Shown: piece by piece, positions 28,631-37,148 of the stretch
Layout of the letters: every line of letters starts with the position of its first letter
How positions within the stretch are numbered: position 1 is the first letter of the stretch
Assembly (NCBI RefSeq): GCF_000420745.1
Contig: NZ_ATVN01000021.1
Coordinates: forward strand, 1 to 51,879
Source of the DNA: Pseudorhodobacter ferrugineus DSM 5888
Lineage (GTDB): Bacteria > Pseudomonadota > Alphaproteobacteria > Rhodobacterales > Rhodobacteraceae
Direction: 5' to 3'
Length of the DNA: 51,879 nucleotides
The notes under the pieces: generated by a model
The model's database searches: none
Seen by the model: only the letters and a program-made list of their open reading frames with translations
What the model was told of the DNA's origin: nothing
Translations under genes and position numbers: made by a program

Positions 28631-28662
28631 GCCGCGCCAAGGCCCCCTTGGCGCGGCTTTTT
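28631..28662 (+). terminator. Intrinsic terminator of glyA
   Basis: GCCGCGCCAAGG (28631-28642) pairs with CCTTGGCGCGGC (28646-28657) around CCC, followed by TTTTT. It starts 20 bases past the stop. Confidence 0.92.
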
Positions 28663-28721
28663 CATGCCTGCGGGCCTGCCAAGAATTGCCAAGCCCCCCA
28701 ACCACCGCTATCCCGTTAACT

Positions 28722-29645
28722 ATGCGTCACCTAAACGACCATAACCTAACCGTCGAACGCCGCCTTGGCGATGCCACCCGCGCCCGCTTGCCGGGGGTGC
28801 TGGGCGAGTTGGTGATGTTTGTGTTCAAACAAGCCTGGGCTTGCCTGTTTGGTGCGCTGCTGCTGGGCATGATTATCGCCTCAAAGTTTCTGTGGAACCC
28901 CGATTGGGCGTTTCAACGCTATGACTTTCTGTTCCTGTTCGCGATCACAACCCAAATCCTGTTCCTGCGGTTCAAGCTGGAAACATGGGAAGAGGCGCGG
29001 GTGATCCTTTTGTTCCACCTGACCGGCACGGCGATGGAATGGTTCAAGGTGCATGCGGGGTCGTGGGGATACCCCGAACCGGGGCTGTTCAAGCTGATGG
29101 GCGTGCCGCTGTTTTCGGGGTTCATGTATGCCGCTGTGGGCAGCTATATCGCCCGCGTGATCCGCATTTTTTCGATGCGCTTTGCGCCCTATCCGCCGTT
29201 CTGGATGACGATGATTTTGGCCGTGGCGATTTACGTCAACTTTTTCGCCCACCACTTTTTACCCGATATCCGGCTGGTCCTGTTTGCGGCCACGATCATC
29301 CTTTATGCCCGCACCCGTGTTTGGTTCATCAACACCGAAAAACCGCGCTGGATGCCGATGCAGATGGCGGCGTTGCTGGCGAGTGGGGCGCTGTGGGTGG
29401 CGGAAAACGTGGGCACCGCTACGGGAACATGGCTCTATTCCGGTCAATTGCCCGGGCATGTGGTTAGTTTTGCCAAGCTCGGGTCGTGGTATTTGCTGCT
29501 GTATGTGGCCTTTGTGACCGTAACCGTGGTCAGCCGCACGGCCCTGTCACCCGCACGCCTTACACTGGAAACGCTGCACGCGGTTACAAAAACCCGCGCC
29601 ACACCAGCACGCCCAGAACCAGCGCCGCAACCGCCACAAGGCTGA
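28722..29645 (+). CDS. DUF817 membrane protein
   Basis: A protein of about 307 residues with seven or more hydrophobic segments (for example ACLFGALLLGMIIASKFLW, FWMTMILAVAIYVNFFAHHF, LGSWYLLLYVAFVTVTVVSR) and the family's polar motifs TGTAMEWFKVHAGSW and HFLPDIR. DUF817 proteins are integral inner-membrane proteins of unknown function. The ATG at 28722 is preferred to an upstream alternative start. The 3' end overlaps the convergent gene at 29584 by 62 bases. Confidence 0.78.
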   Translation: MRHLNDHNLTVERRLGDATRARLPGVLGELVMFVFKQAWACLFGALLLGMIIASKFLWNPDWAFQRYDFLFLFAITTQILFLRFKLETWEEARVILLFHLTGTAMEWFKVHAGSWGYPEPGLFKLMGVPLFSGFMYAAVGSYIARVIRIFSMRFAPYPPFWMTMILAVAIYVNFFAHHFLPDIRLVLFAATIILYARTRVWFINTEKPRWMPMQMAALLASGALWVAENVGTATGTWLYSGQLPGHVVSFAKLGSWYLLLYVAFVTVTVVSRTALSPARLTLETLHAVTKTRATPARPEPAPQPPQG

Positions 29646-29955
29646 ACAGGATCGACGTCGACAGCCCCAAAAGCACACCGCGCAGCTTGTGGCCCTTGTT
29701 CAACCCGTTCAGATGTTTGATGCAAATATCGTAATTTTCAGCGACTTTTTCTTCGTTGATCTGCAACAGCAATTTGGGGTTATAGGATTGCTCGGTCGCG
29801 GTGGCCACGCCTTGGGCTGCAACCCGCACCTTGCGCGGCAAACGCCCGCCGCCACGTTTCAACTTGTCCGCCAGATCGCGGCCTTTGATTTGCAAACGCT
29901 CGGTCAGCAAAGCCGAAATCCGTTCTCCCATTTGCTGAATTGTAACCGCGCCCAT
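29584..29955 (-). CDS. Small tail-anchored protein, unknown function
   Basis: A 123-residue protein. A basic soluble N-terminal part (MGERISALLTERLQIKGRDL, GGGRLPRKVR) is followed by a helical middle (NEEKVAENYDICIKHLNGLN) and one C-terminal membrane segment (LGLSTSILFSLVAVAALVLG) ending VLVWRGFL. I recognise it as a conserved hypothetical of Rhodobacteraceae without an assigned role. AGAGGA lies upstream of the ATG. The gene converges with and overlaps the DUF817 gene. Confidence 0.72.
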   Translation of the reverse strand: MGAVTIQQMGERISALLTERLQIKGRDLADKLKRGGGRLPRKVRVAAQGVATATEQSYNPKLLLQINEEKVAENYDICIKHLNGLNKGHKLRGVLLGLSTSILFSLVAVAALVLGVLVWRGFL

Positions 29956-30053
29956 CTGCTGCGTCCTCTCTGGTTTGCTGACAGCTTACGCGCGCGGCGT
30001 GACCTGTTCAACAGCTCTGGCACTGCGGGCCGTGCTGCGCTATGCCTTGGGGT

Positions 30054-30824
30054 ATGCTGAACACCGTTTTATACCCCGCAACAGCGCCCACATCCCTGCC
30101 TGCCCTGCTGATTGTGCACGGGTTGTTCGGGTCTGCGCGCAATTGGGGTGTCATTGCGCGGCGCATGGCGGCCGACCGCGATGTCGTGGTGGTCGATATG
30201 CGCAACCACGGCGAAAGCCCTCAGTTTTCCAGCCATTCCTATCCCGATATGGCGGCCGATCTTGCTGCCGTGATTGAACAGCACGGCGCGCCGATGGATG
30301 TGGTGGGGCATTCGATGGGCGGCAAAGCGGCGATGCAACTGGCCCTTATGCATGGCGATTTGGTAGACCGTCTGATCGTGGCCGATATTGCCCCTGTCGC
30401 CTATTCACATGACCAAAGCCACCATATTGCGGCCATGCGCGGGCTGGACCTGACCGACGTGACCCAGCGGTCCGAGGCGGATCGCCGCTTGGCACAGCAC
30501 ATGGACGACCCCGCCTTGCGTGCATTTTTCCTGCAATCGCTGGATTTGAAAGCCACCCCGCCACGCTGGCGGCTGAATTTGGATGTGCTGGAAGCCGAGA
30601 TGCCGAAAATTGTCGGCTGGCCGGGCACGGAAGGGAAGTTCGGCGGGCCAACACTGTTCCTGACGGGGGCTGACAGCCATTATGTCCAGCCCGACTATCG
30701 CAACGCGATCCGCGCGCAGTTTCCCACCGCGCGCTTTGCCAAGATCCTTGGCGCGGGTCATTGGCTGCATGCCGATAAACCCCGCGAGTTTGAAGACACC
30801 ATGCGGGTGTTTCTGGCCCGCTAG
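30054..30824 (+). CDS. Alpha/beta-hydrolase esterase, YbfF/ABHD11-like
   Basis: A protein of about 256 residues. Oxyanion region LLIVHGLFGSARNWG, nucleophile elbow GHSMGG, DMRNHGESP, acid region LFLTGADSHYV and catalytic His in GAGHWLHADKP. The pattern fits YbfF-type esterases that act on short acyl esters or acyl-CoA-like compounds; the natural substrate is unknown. Two in-frame ATG codons (30042, 30054) are possible; family members start MLNT, favouring 30054. Confidence 0.83.
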   Translation: MLNTVLYPATAPTSLPALLIVHGLFGSARNWGVIARRMAADRDVVVVDMRNHGESPQFSSHSYPDMAADLAAVIEQHGAPMDVVGHSMGGKAAMQLALMHGDLVDRLIVADIAPVAYSHDQSHHIAAMRGLDLTDVTQRSEADRRLAQHMDDPALRAFFLQSLDLKATPPRWRLNLDVLEAEMPKIVGWPGTEGKFGGPTLFLTGADSHYVQPDYRNAIRAQFPTARFAKILGAGHWLHADKPREFEDTMRVFLAR

Positions 30825-30837
30825 CGTCGGACCCGCG

Positions 30838-31317
30838 TTACCCCCGCAGCGACATGCGCCGCAGCAATCCGTCTTTCAGGTAAAACTGGTGGTATAAGGC
30901 GGCAGCGGTATGGCCTGCGACCAGCGCCAAGATAACAATCCGCAACAAGCTGTGCACTTCGGCTGCCAGTTCTACTTCGCCAAACCACGCGCCCATGCCA
31001 GACAGCGCCATCAGCACCAACACACCATACAGCGCCAGATGCCCCAAATGCGTTACCCGCGCCATGAATGGGCTGGTGCCCGCCACGGGTGCTACATCCC
31101 CTTGCCGCCGCCGCGCCACAACGCGCCAGACCACCAGCAACAAGATCAGGCCACCGCCGGCCACATGCGCCAACACCAGCGGGTCAAACACCACCGGACG
31201 CCCGTCAAGAAACCCGTCCCATGCGCCCGCGATGCCTTCATGCAACACAAATTGCAGCACAACAAGCAGGGCAACGACCCAATGCAGGATGATCTGGGTT
31301 TTGGAATAAGGGCGCAT
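30838..31317 (-). CDS. Cytochrome b561
   Basis: A protein of about 159 residues with four transmembrane helices and paired histidines in them: IILHWVVALL, LVLAHVAGGG, VTHLGHLALYG and AGHTAAALYHQF. These are the expected haem b ligands of the bacterial cytochrome b561 family. It probably moves electrons between quinol and a periplasmic partner. The second ATG (31317) has a better-spaced GGAGG than the one at 31320. No paired periplasmic partner gene is adjacent. Confidence 0.85.
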   Translation of the reverse strand: MRPYSKTQIILHWVVALLVVLQFVLHEGIAGAWDGFLDGRPVVFDPLVLAHVAGGGLILLLVVWRVVARRRQGDVAPVAGTSPFMARVTHLGHLALYGVLVLMALSGMGAWFGEVELAAEVHSLLRIVILALVAGHTAAALYHQFYLKDGLLRRMSLRG

Positions 31318-31376
31318 CATGGCCTCCGGTTATTGATTTTGCAGATTGAACGCTGCAACCGCTCGTTTCCGTCGGA

Positions 31377-31556
31377 TCAGCCGGTGATTTGTTTGGCCAC
31401 AAACCAACTTGCCGGGATGGATACGACAAACCCGATAGCAATTGCCACCAACAGCGGGTTCAGCGTGTCATAACCCATGGTCAGGGCTGCGATCATGCCC
31501 ACCCCCATCAGCGTGGTCGAAATCATCGAAAACAGAATCAACATCAAACGAGTCAT
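31377..31556 (-). CDS. 59-residue two-helix membrane protein conserved in Rhodobacterales
   Basis: The ATG at 31556 has a perfect AGGAGG five bases upstream. The product (MTRLMLILFSMISTTLMGVG at the start, FVVSIPASWFVAKQ near the end) has two hydrophobic helices joined by GYDTLNP. I recognise it as a short protein often labelled CTP synthetase in Rhodobacterales databases; that label is almost certainly wrong, since the real enzyme is about 540 residues. Function unknown. A TTG-N8-CAA sequence (31614-31627) upstream resembles an Fnr-type site but matches imperfectly. Confidence 0.75.
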   Translation of the reverse strand: MTRLMLILFSMISTTLMGVGMIAALTMGYDTLNPLLVAIAIGFVVSIPASWFVAKQITG

Positions 31557-31656
31557 AGCGGCCTCCTATCAGTGCTTACATGCAAAGATTAGAAGATGTG
31601 CCGGGCGGTCACCTTGATCTATCGCAAACAATCGCTTTCGCGGTCGCAACGCCGGT

Positions 31657-32520
31657 CTATCTTTTGCCGTAATACAGGCCCACCACATGTTCGGCCTGCG
31701 CAAAGAACAACCAGCGCGCGGCAAAGGCACCGACCAGATGCACGACCACGGCGGCCAGCATCAGCCCCACACCGCCCACCGCCGCCATAAGCGCAGGCAA
31801 AACGGCGGCACATAGCACCGCAATGACCCGCAATTTGCGCGCATGTTTGCGGCCCACGACAAAGATCATCTCGCGCAGCAGGTAATTGCCACCCGTATGG
31901 GGTTGTTCAAACACCGACACCTCGCCCCGCAGGCCCGTGGCCGTGTTCATCGTCTGGCCTGCGCGGGCGAACTGCCCGTCACCGATATAGTTGCCCGCCA
32001 ACATCACCACCGCCAGCGCCAAGAGCAACACGAAAGCAAGCGTGGCCTGCATAGCCAAAAGCGCCCCACCCGCCAGCGCAAAACCTGTAAACATAACCGG
32101 CGTCAACCAATGGTGCCAGCGCGGAACCGCCTTGATCTGCGTGTAAATCATCGCCGTGCAAATCACCGTCACCAGCGCCAAACCCGCCGCCAAGCCACGC
32201 CAGACAAACGGCACGCCAAACCCCAACCAATCGCCCAGCGCAATCGGGGCCATCGCCAACAGCGCCAAGACGGCGGCCCAACCTTCACGGCTTAACCAAC
32301 TGCTGCGCCATTGGCTGAACGCCTTGATCGCGCGTTGCGGGTTGCCCAAATGGGCCGTGGCGGCCAACAGCCCGCCCACGGCCAGCGCATAGCCAATGCC
32401 CCAAGCCCAAAACGCCCACATCCCGCGCAGGGGCAGAAAGCCCAGCGCCATAAAGCACATGAACCCGAACCCAAGACCGGACAGAACGGAAAAGATTATA
32501 ACAGACGGTGCCGGATGCAT
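31657..32520 (-). CDS. soeC: Sulfite dehydrogenase membrane anchor SoeC (DmsC family)
   Basis: A 287-residue protein with about eight hydrophobic helices (LSGLGFGFMCFMALGFLPL, LLALAVVMLAGNYIGDGQFA, FVVGRKHARKLRVIAVL) typical of the DmsC/SoeC anchor family, which passes electrons to the quinone pool. The start overlaps the soeB stop by one base. Context (soeB, soeA, ackA, tauE, xsc upstream) identifies it as the sulfite dehydrogenase anchor rather than a DMSO reductase anchor. Confidence 0.85.
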   Translation of the reverse strand: MHPAPSVIIFSVLSGLGFGFMCFMALGFLPLRGMWAFWAWGIGYALAVGGLLAATAHLGNPQRAIKAFSQWRSSWLSREGWAAVLALLAMAPIALGDWLGFGVPFVWRGLAAGLALVTVICTAMIYTQIKAVPRWHHWLTPVMFTGFALAGGALLAMQATLAFVLLLALAVVMLAGNYIGDGQFARAGQTMNTATGLRGEVSVFEQPHTGGNYLLREMIFVVGRKHARKLRVIAVLCAAVLPALMAAVGGVGLMLAAVVVHLVGAFAARWLFFAQAEHVVGLYYGKR

Positions 32521-33257
32521 CAGATTTTCCCCAATACGCGGTCAAGCCAACCGGCAAAACCCTTGGCCTCAATATCCAACAGCGGCGCGAGAAGCGACGC
32601 GTCGAGCCTTTTGTCTTTGGGCCGTGGCGGCAGGTATTTATTCGTCGGTTTTGTGCCCATATCGGGCATCAAATCATACCCGCCGCGTTTCGCCGCCAAT
32701 TGGCTGACCTTGCTGTCAGGGTCCGCAAAATCACCAAAATGCCGCGCGCCTGTCGGGCAACCACGCACGCAGGCAGGCTCGCGGTCTTCCTCGGGCAGGT
32801 TTTCGTTGTAAATCCGGTCCACACACAGGGTGCATTTCTTCATCACGCCTTCGTCCACGTCCATCTCGCGCGCACCATAAGGGCAGGCCCAGGCGCACAG
32901 CCCGCAGCCGATGCAATCGGACTCGTTCACCAGAACGATCCCATCCTCGACCCGCTTGTAACTCGCCCCCGTCGGGCAAACGGTCACGCAAGGCGCATCC
33001 TCGCAATGCAGGCAGGACCTTGGGAAGTTGATGATCTGCGCAGCACCCTGATCGGGTTGCACAGAATAGGAATGCACACGGTTCAGAAAGGTGCCCGAAG
33101 GGTCGGCGCCGTACGCATCTTGGTCCGACAATGGCGCGCCATAGCCCTGATCGTTCCAGCCTTTGCAGGCCGTGACACAGGCATGGCAGCCCACGCAAGT
33201 GTCCAGATCAATGGCCAGCCCCAGCTTTTTTTCCGTATGTCCTGGAAGGCATGTCAT
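32520..33257 (-). CDS. soeB: Sulfite dehydrogenase iron-sulfur subunit SoeB
   Basis: A 245-residue four-cluster ferredoxin of the DmsB type. Cysteine clusters: CVGCHACVTACKGWN (residues 17-31), CEDAPCVTVCPTG, CIGCGLCAWACPYG and CTLCVDRIYNEN with CVRGCPTGARHF. It carries electrons from SoeA to SoeC. It overlaps soeA by four bases (ATGA) and soeC by one. Confidence 0.9.
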   Translation of the reverse strand: MTCLPGHTEKKLGLAIDLDTCVGCHACVTACKGWNDQGYGAPLSDQDAYGADPSGTFLNRVHSYSVQPDQGAAQIINFPRSCLHCEDAPCVTVCPTGASYKRVEDGIVLVNESDCIGCGLCAWACPYGAREMDVDEGVMKKCTLCVDRIYNENLPEEDREPACVRGCPTGARHFGDFADPDSKVSQLAAKRGGYDLMPDMGTKPTNKYLPPRPKDKRLDASLLAPLLDIEAKGFAGWLDRVLGKI

Positions 33258-36013
33258 ACCTGCACCCCTTTCAAATTCAGCGCCCCAAAGGCGGGTTGCG
33301 CCTCGGTCGGGGGATCGGCCTTTTCAATCTTCACGCGCAAGTCAAACCACGCCGCCTGCCCCGTCACGGGGTCCGAATTGCTCCACCGCATGCCGTCGCC
33401 CTTTTCCGGCAGCAGTTCGGAAATCAGGTGGTTCAGCAAAAACCCCTTGGTCGCCTCGGGCGCGTCATCGTCCAGCCCCCATGTGCCCTTGCGTTTGCCA
33501 ATCGCGTTCCATGTCCAAACCGTATTTTCATTCAGCGCGGCCATATGCGCGACGGGCACCACAATTTCACCATTGGGTGATGTCACCCGCGCCCAATCGC
33601 CTTCGGTAAACCCGTTGGCGTTCCAGATTTTGGTCGGCACATAGAGCGGGTTATACCCGTGAATTTGTCGCAACCACGCGTTCTGGCTGCCCCAAGAATG
33701 GTACATCGCCATCGGCCTTTGGGTCAGCGCATGGACCGGATAATCGGTGGCATCATCGCCAAACGGCGCGTACCAAATCGGCAGCGGGTCCATCGCGTGG
33801 CGCAACCGCGCGCGGGCAGCTTCGGGTGGTTGGCGGTCGCCAAACCCTTCGGCGGCAAGTTGGAATTTGCGCATCGGTTCGGAATAGATTGAAAACAGAT
33901 ACGGCTGCGGCGCGTCATAAAGGCCAATTTTCACCGCCCAATCCTGATAGGCCTTGTTCCACGGTTTGTAAAAATCGGCCCCGTCTGGCACATGCGCCTG
34001 ATAAAACGCGCCATTGTCGATATAGCGTTGCAACTGGTCCGGGTTCGGCGCACCGCGCCCCACGCCTTCACCATCCTCACCACGAAAGCCCATCAACGGC
34101 CCCACGCCGGGGCGGCGCTGGTGGTTGGTGATATAATCGGCGTAATCCTTGTAGAGCGGCGCACCGTCGGGGGTCACAAACCCCGGCAGGCCCAACCGCG
34201 CGCCAAGGTCGATCAGCACGGATTGAAAGCCCCGCACATCACGGTCGGGTTCAATCACAGGCCAGCGAATGCTGTCGCCCGCCGCATCGGGTTCGGAAAT
34301 CGGGCGGTCCAGCAACGATATACAATCATGCCGTTCCAGATAGGTCGTGTCGGGCAAAATCAGATCGGCATAGGCGACCATTTCAGACGCATAGGCATCG
34401 GAATAGATGATACGGGGAATGACGTATTCGCCATCCGCGTCCTTATCCGTCAGCATCTCCATCACACGGGTGGTATTCATCGACGAATTCCACGCCATAT
34501 TCGCCATATAAAGGAAAAGCGTGTCGATTTTATAGGGGTCGCCCGCATGGGCATTGGCGATGACCATATGCATCACGCCATGCGCCGACATCGGGTTTTC
34601 CCATGAAAACGCCTTGTCGATCCGCGCAGGGTTGCCGTTTGCGTCAAGGCAAAGGTGTTCCGGCCCGCGCGGATAGCCCAAATGCGGCCCGTCCAAGGGC
34701 TTGCCCGGTGTCACCTTGCAATGCGGCGCGGGGTGCGCCTCGGGTGGTTTGGGGTATGGCGGTTTGAAACGGTATCCGCCGGGGGTTTCCACGGTGCCAA
34801 GGATGACCTGCAACAAGTGCAGCGCGCGGGCGGTTTGAAAGCCGTTGGAATGCGCCGAAATCCCGCGCATGGCATGGAACGACACAGGCCGCCCGATCAT
34901 TGTGGCGTGGTGGTCGCCCCTGAAATCGGTCCATTCCTGCTTAATCTCAATCGCCTCGTCAAAGGCCACGCGGGCCAGTTCGGCGGCCAAGGCGCGGATG
35001 CGTGTGGCGTCGATGCCAACGCGGCCTGCGATCTTTTCGGGGGCATAGTCGGGGGAAAGATACCGTTCGGCCATATGTTGAAACACCGTGCGGTGGCCTT
35101 CAAAGGTCGCGCCCAGATCGGGCACAACACCAGCCTCGTCAAACGGGACCAGCTTGCCACCCGACATCACCAGCGCCTTGCCGTCAGCATCGCGCAAAAA
35201 CAGCCCCTTTTCCGCGCCCTCATCCGACCGCACCAATAAAGGCGCATTGGTGAACCGCGCAAGGTAATCCAGATCAACCTTGCCCGCCTCTAGCAAGCAA
35301 TGGATCAGCGCCAAAATCAGCAACCCATCGGCACCGGGTGTCACACCAAACCAGTCATCCGCGATGGCGTTATAGCCCGTCCGAATGGGGTTCACGCCAA
35401 TCACCTTGGCGCCGCGTTCTTTCAACCGGCCAAGGCCCATTTTGATCGGGTTGCTGTCATGGTCCTCGGCCACGCCGAACAGGATAAACAGCTTGGTGCG
35501 TTCCCAATCGGGTTGGCCAAATTCCCAAAACGCACCGCCCACGGTGTAAATCCCGCCCGCCGCCATATTCACAGAACAAAACCCGCCATGGGCTGCATAG
35601 TTGGGCGTGCCATAGTTTTGCGCCCAAAAGCTGGTGAGGCTCTGGCTTTGGTCGCGCCCCGTGAAAAACGCCAGCTTTTCGGGCGCTTTATCCCGTAGCG
35701 GCCCCAGCCATTCCACCGCGATCCCCAGCGCCTCATCCCAAGAAATTTCTTCAAACGCCCCCGACCCGCGCGGGCCGACACGCCGCAACGGCGCGCGCAG
35801 ACGCGACGGCGCATTGACTTGCCGGATGCCGCTGGCCCCCTTTGCACACAAAACGCCCTTGTTTACCGGATGGGCGCGGTTGCCCTCGATATAACTAACC
35901 TTGCCAGATTTCAGATGCACATTGATCCCGCAGCGGCAGGCGCACATGTAGCAGGTGGTCTGGCGCACCTCGTCCGATACTTTCGGCGATGTATCAATCT
36001 GTGGCTGTGCCAT
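33254..36013 (-). CDS. soeA: Sulfite dehydrogenase molybdopterin subunit SoeA
   Basis: A 919-residue member of the DMSO reductase superfamily. An N-terminal [4Fe-4S] motif (Cys21, Cys24, Cys28, Cys56) is present. HGGFCSVN places Cys145 at the expected molybdenum-ligand position, as in polysulfide/thiosulfate reductases and SoeA, not the serine of DmsA. There is no twin-arginine signal, so the subunit should stay in the cytoplasm, as reported for SoeABC. It oxidises sulfite to sulfate and sends electrons to quinone. Only one base separates it from ackA, and it lies in the xsc operon, which makes Xsc-derived sulfite its obvious substrate. Confidence 0.88.
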   Translation of the reverse strand: MAQPQIDTSPKVSDEVRQTTCYMCACRCGINVHLKSGKVSYIEGNRAHPVNKGVLCAKGASGIRQVNAPSRLRAPLRRVGPRGSGAFEEISWDEALGIAVEWLGPLRDKAPEKLAFFTGRDQSQSLTSFWAQNYGTPNYAAHGGFCSVNMAAGGIYTVGGAFWEFGQPDWERTKLFILFGVAEDHDSNPIKMGLGRLKERGAKVIGVNPIRTGYNAIADDWFGVTPGADGLLILALIHCLLEAGKVDLDYLARFTNAPLLVRSDEGAEKGLFLRDADGKALVMSGGKLVPFDEAGVVPDLGATFEGHRTVFQHMAERYLSPDYAPEKIAGRVGIDATRIRALAAELARVAFDEAIEIKQEWTDFRGDHHATMIGRPVSFHAMRGISAHSNGFQTARALHLLQVILGTVETPGGYRFKPPYPKPPEAHPAPHCKVTPGKPLDGPHLGYPRGPEHLCLDANGNPARIDKAFSWENPMSAHGVMHMVIANAHAGDPYKIDTLFLYMANMAWNSSMNTTRVMEMLTDKDADGEYVIPRIIYSDAYASEMVAYADLILPDTTYLERHDCISLLDRPISEPDAAGDSIRWPVIEPDRDVRGFQSVLIDLGARLGLPGFVTPDGAPLYKDYADYITNHQRRPGVGPLMGFRGEDGEGVGRGAPNPDQLQRYIDNGAFYQAHVPDGADFYKPWNKAYQDWAVKIGLYDAPQPYLFSIYSEPMRKFQLAAEGFGDRQPPEAARARLRHAMDPLPIWYAPFGDDATDYPVHALTQRPMAMYHSWGSQNAWLRQIHGYNPLYVPTKIWNANGFTEGDWARVTSPNGEIVVPVAHMAALNENTVWTWNAIGKRKGTWGLDDDAPEATKGFLLNHLISELLPEKGDGMRWSNSDPVTGQAAWFDLRVKIEKADPPTEAQPAFGALNLKGVQV

Positions 36014-36014
36014 C

Positions 36015-37139
36015 CTAAACCCCTTTGTCCATCACGCCTGCGGCCTCAACCGCGATCCAGGCTTCCTCGGCTGCGGGGATGACCCAAGCGGATACTAAAG
36101 ACTTGGAATCATGCAAGAAATCTCCCGTTGTACCATCGCCCGTCACCAACCCGGTAAAGGCCAATCCCGCCATAATCTGCCCCCGCATTCCGGTATCATG
36201 TTCACCGATCCCGCCGGTAAAGGCCAGTGCATCAATGCCCCCCATCGCCGCAATCATCGACCCTGCATGGCGCACCGCCCAATAGGCGAAATGGTCCCGC
36301 GCAAACCGCGCCTGCGCCGTGCCCGCCTGTGACAGCGCCCGCATATCGGACGCACCGCCAAGGGCCAGCAACCCGCTTTCTTTGTTCAAGATCCGGCTCG
36401 CGCCCGCGATGCCATGCACCTCGGCCAAACGCAGCACGGCGTTGCCATCAATGCCGCCACTGCGCGTCCCCATCGTCAACCCTTCCAGCGGCGAATAGCC
36501 CATGGTGGTCGCCACCGACCGCCCATCCAGAATAGCACAAAGTGACGCGCCATTGCCCAGATGCAAGGCCAGCAAACGGTGCGGCAAAGGCCCCCGCACC
36601 GCCACCGCCTGCACCAGACTGGCATAGGAAATCCCGTGAAAGCCGTACCGCCGGATACCCAGATCGGCCACCGATTGCGGCACGGCATAGCGCGTGGCGA
36701 CATCCAGCTGGCCCGCATGAAAGGCGGTGTCGAAACTGGCAAATTGCGGCAAATCCGGTGCCAAAACCCCAAGCGCGCGAATGGCGGCCAGATTGGCGGG
36801 GTTATGGAGCGGGGCCAGCGGTACGCAGGCCTCGATTCCCGCGATAACCGCATCGTCAATCCGGCACGGGGCCACCAACGCAGCCCCCCCATGCACCACG
36901 CGGTGCGCCGCCGCCGTCAGGGTGCCAACACCGTGCCCCGCGCTGTCCAAGGCCACCAAACACGCCGCCACAGCCGCGCGGTGATCGGGCGCATCCACCG
37001 GCCCAACCGCGCCGCCAAAGGTTAACCGCGCCGCACCACCCACTTCGGCCACAGCGCCTGCCGCCACCTCAACCCCATCCGCGAACACCGCGAATTTGAC
37101 CGAGGATGACCCCGCATTGACCACCAAAATCTTGCGCAT
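36015..37139 (-). CDS. ackA: Acetate kinase
   Basis: A 374-residue ASKHA kinase, slightly shorter than the usual 390-400. Motifs: KILVVNAGSSSVKFAVF (residues 3-19), RRYGFHGISYASLV, ALHLGNGASLCAILDG and AFTGGIGEHD. It converts acetyl phosphate plus ADP to acetate plus ATP. It sits between tauE and soeA (9 and 1 bases apart) exactly where many Rhodobacteraceae carry pta, so acetyl phosphate from Xsc would give ATP directly. No separate pta is in the window. Confidence 0.92.
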   Translation of the reverse strand: MRKILVVNAGSSSVKFAVFADGVEVAAGAVAEVGGAARLTFGGAVGPVDAPDHRAAVAACLVALDSAGHGVGTLTAAAHRVVHGGAALVAPCRIDDAVIAGIEACVPLAPLHNPANLAAIRALGVLAPDLPQFASFDTAFHAGQLDVATRYAVPQSVADLGIRRYGFHGISYASLVQAVAVRGPLPHRLLALHLGNGASLCAILDGRSVATTMGYSPLEGLTMGTRSGGIDGNAVLRLAEVHGIAGASRILNKESGLLALGGASDMRALSQAGTAQARFARDHFAYWAVRHAGSMIAAMGGIDALAFTGGIGEHDTGMRGQIMAGLAFTGLVTGDGTTGDFLHDSKSLVSAWVIPAAEEAWIAVEAAGVMDKGV

Positions 37140-37148
37140 AGTTCCCCT

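Noticed and set aside
31657-36013. soeABC read as a DMSO reductase (dmsABC)
   Set aside because: No Tat signal, cysteine rather than serine at the Mo position, and placement in the xsc-tauE-ackA operon.
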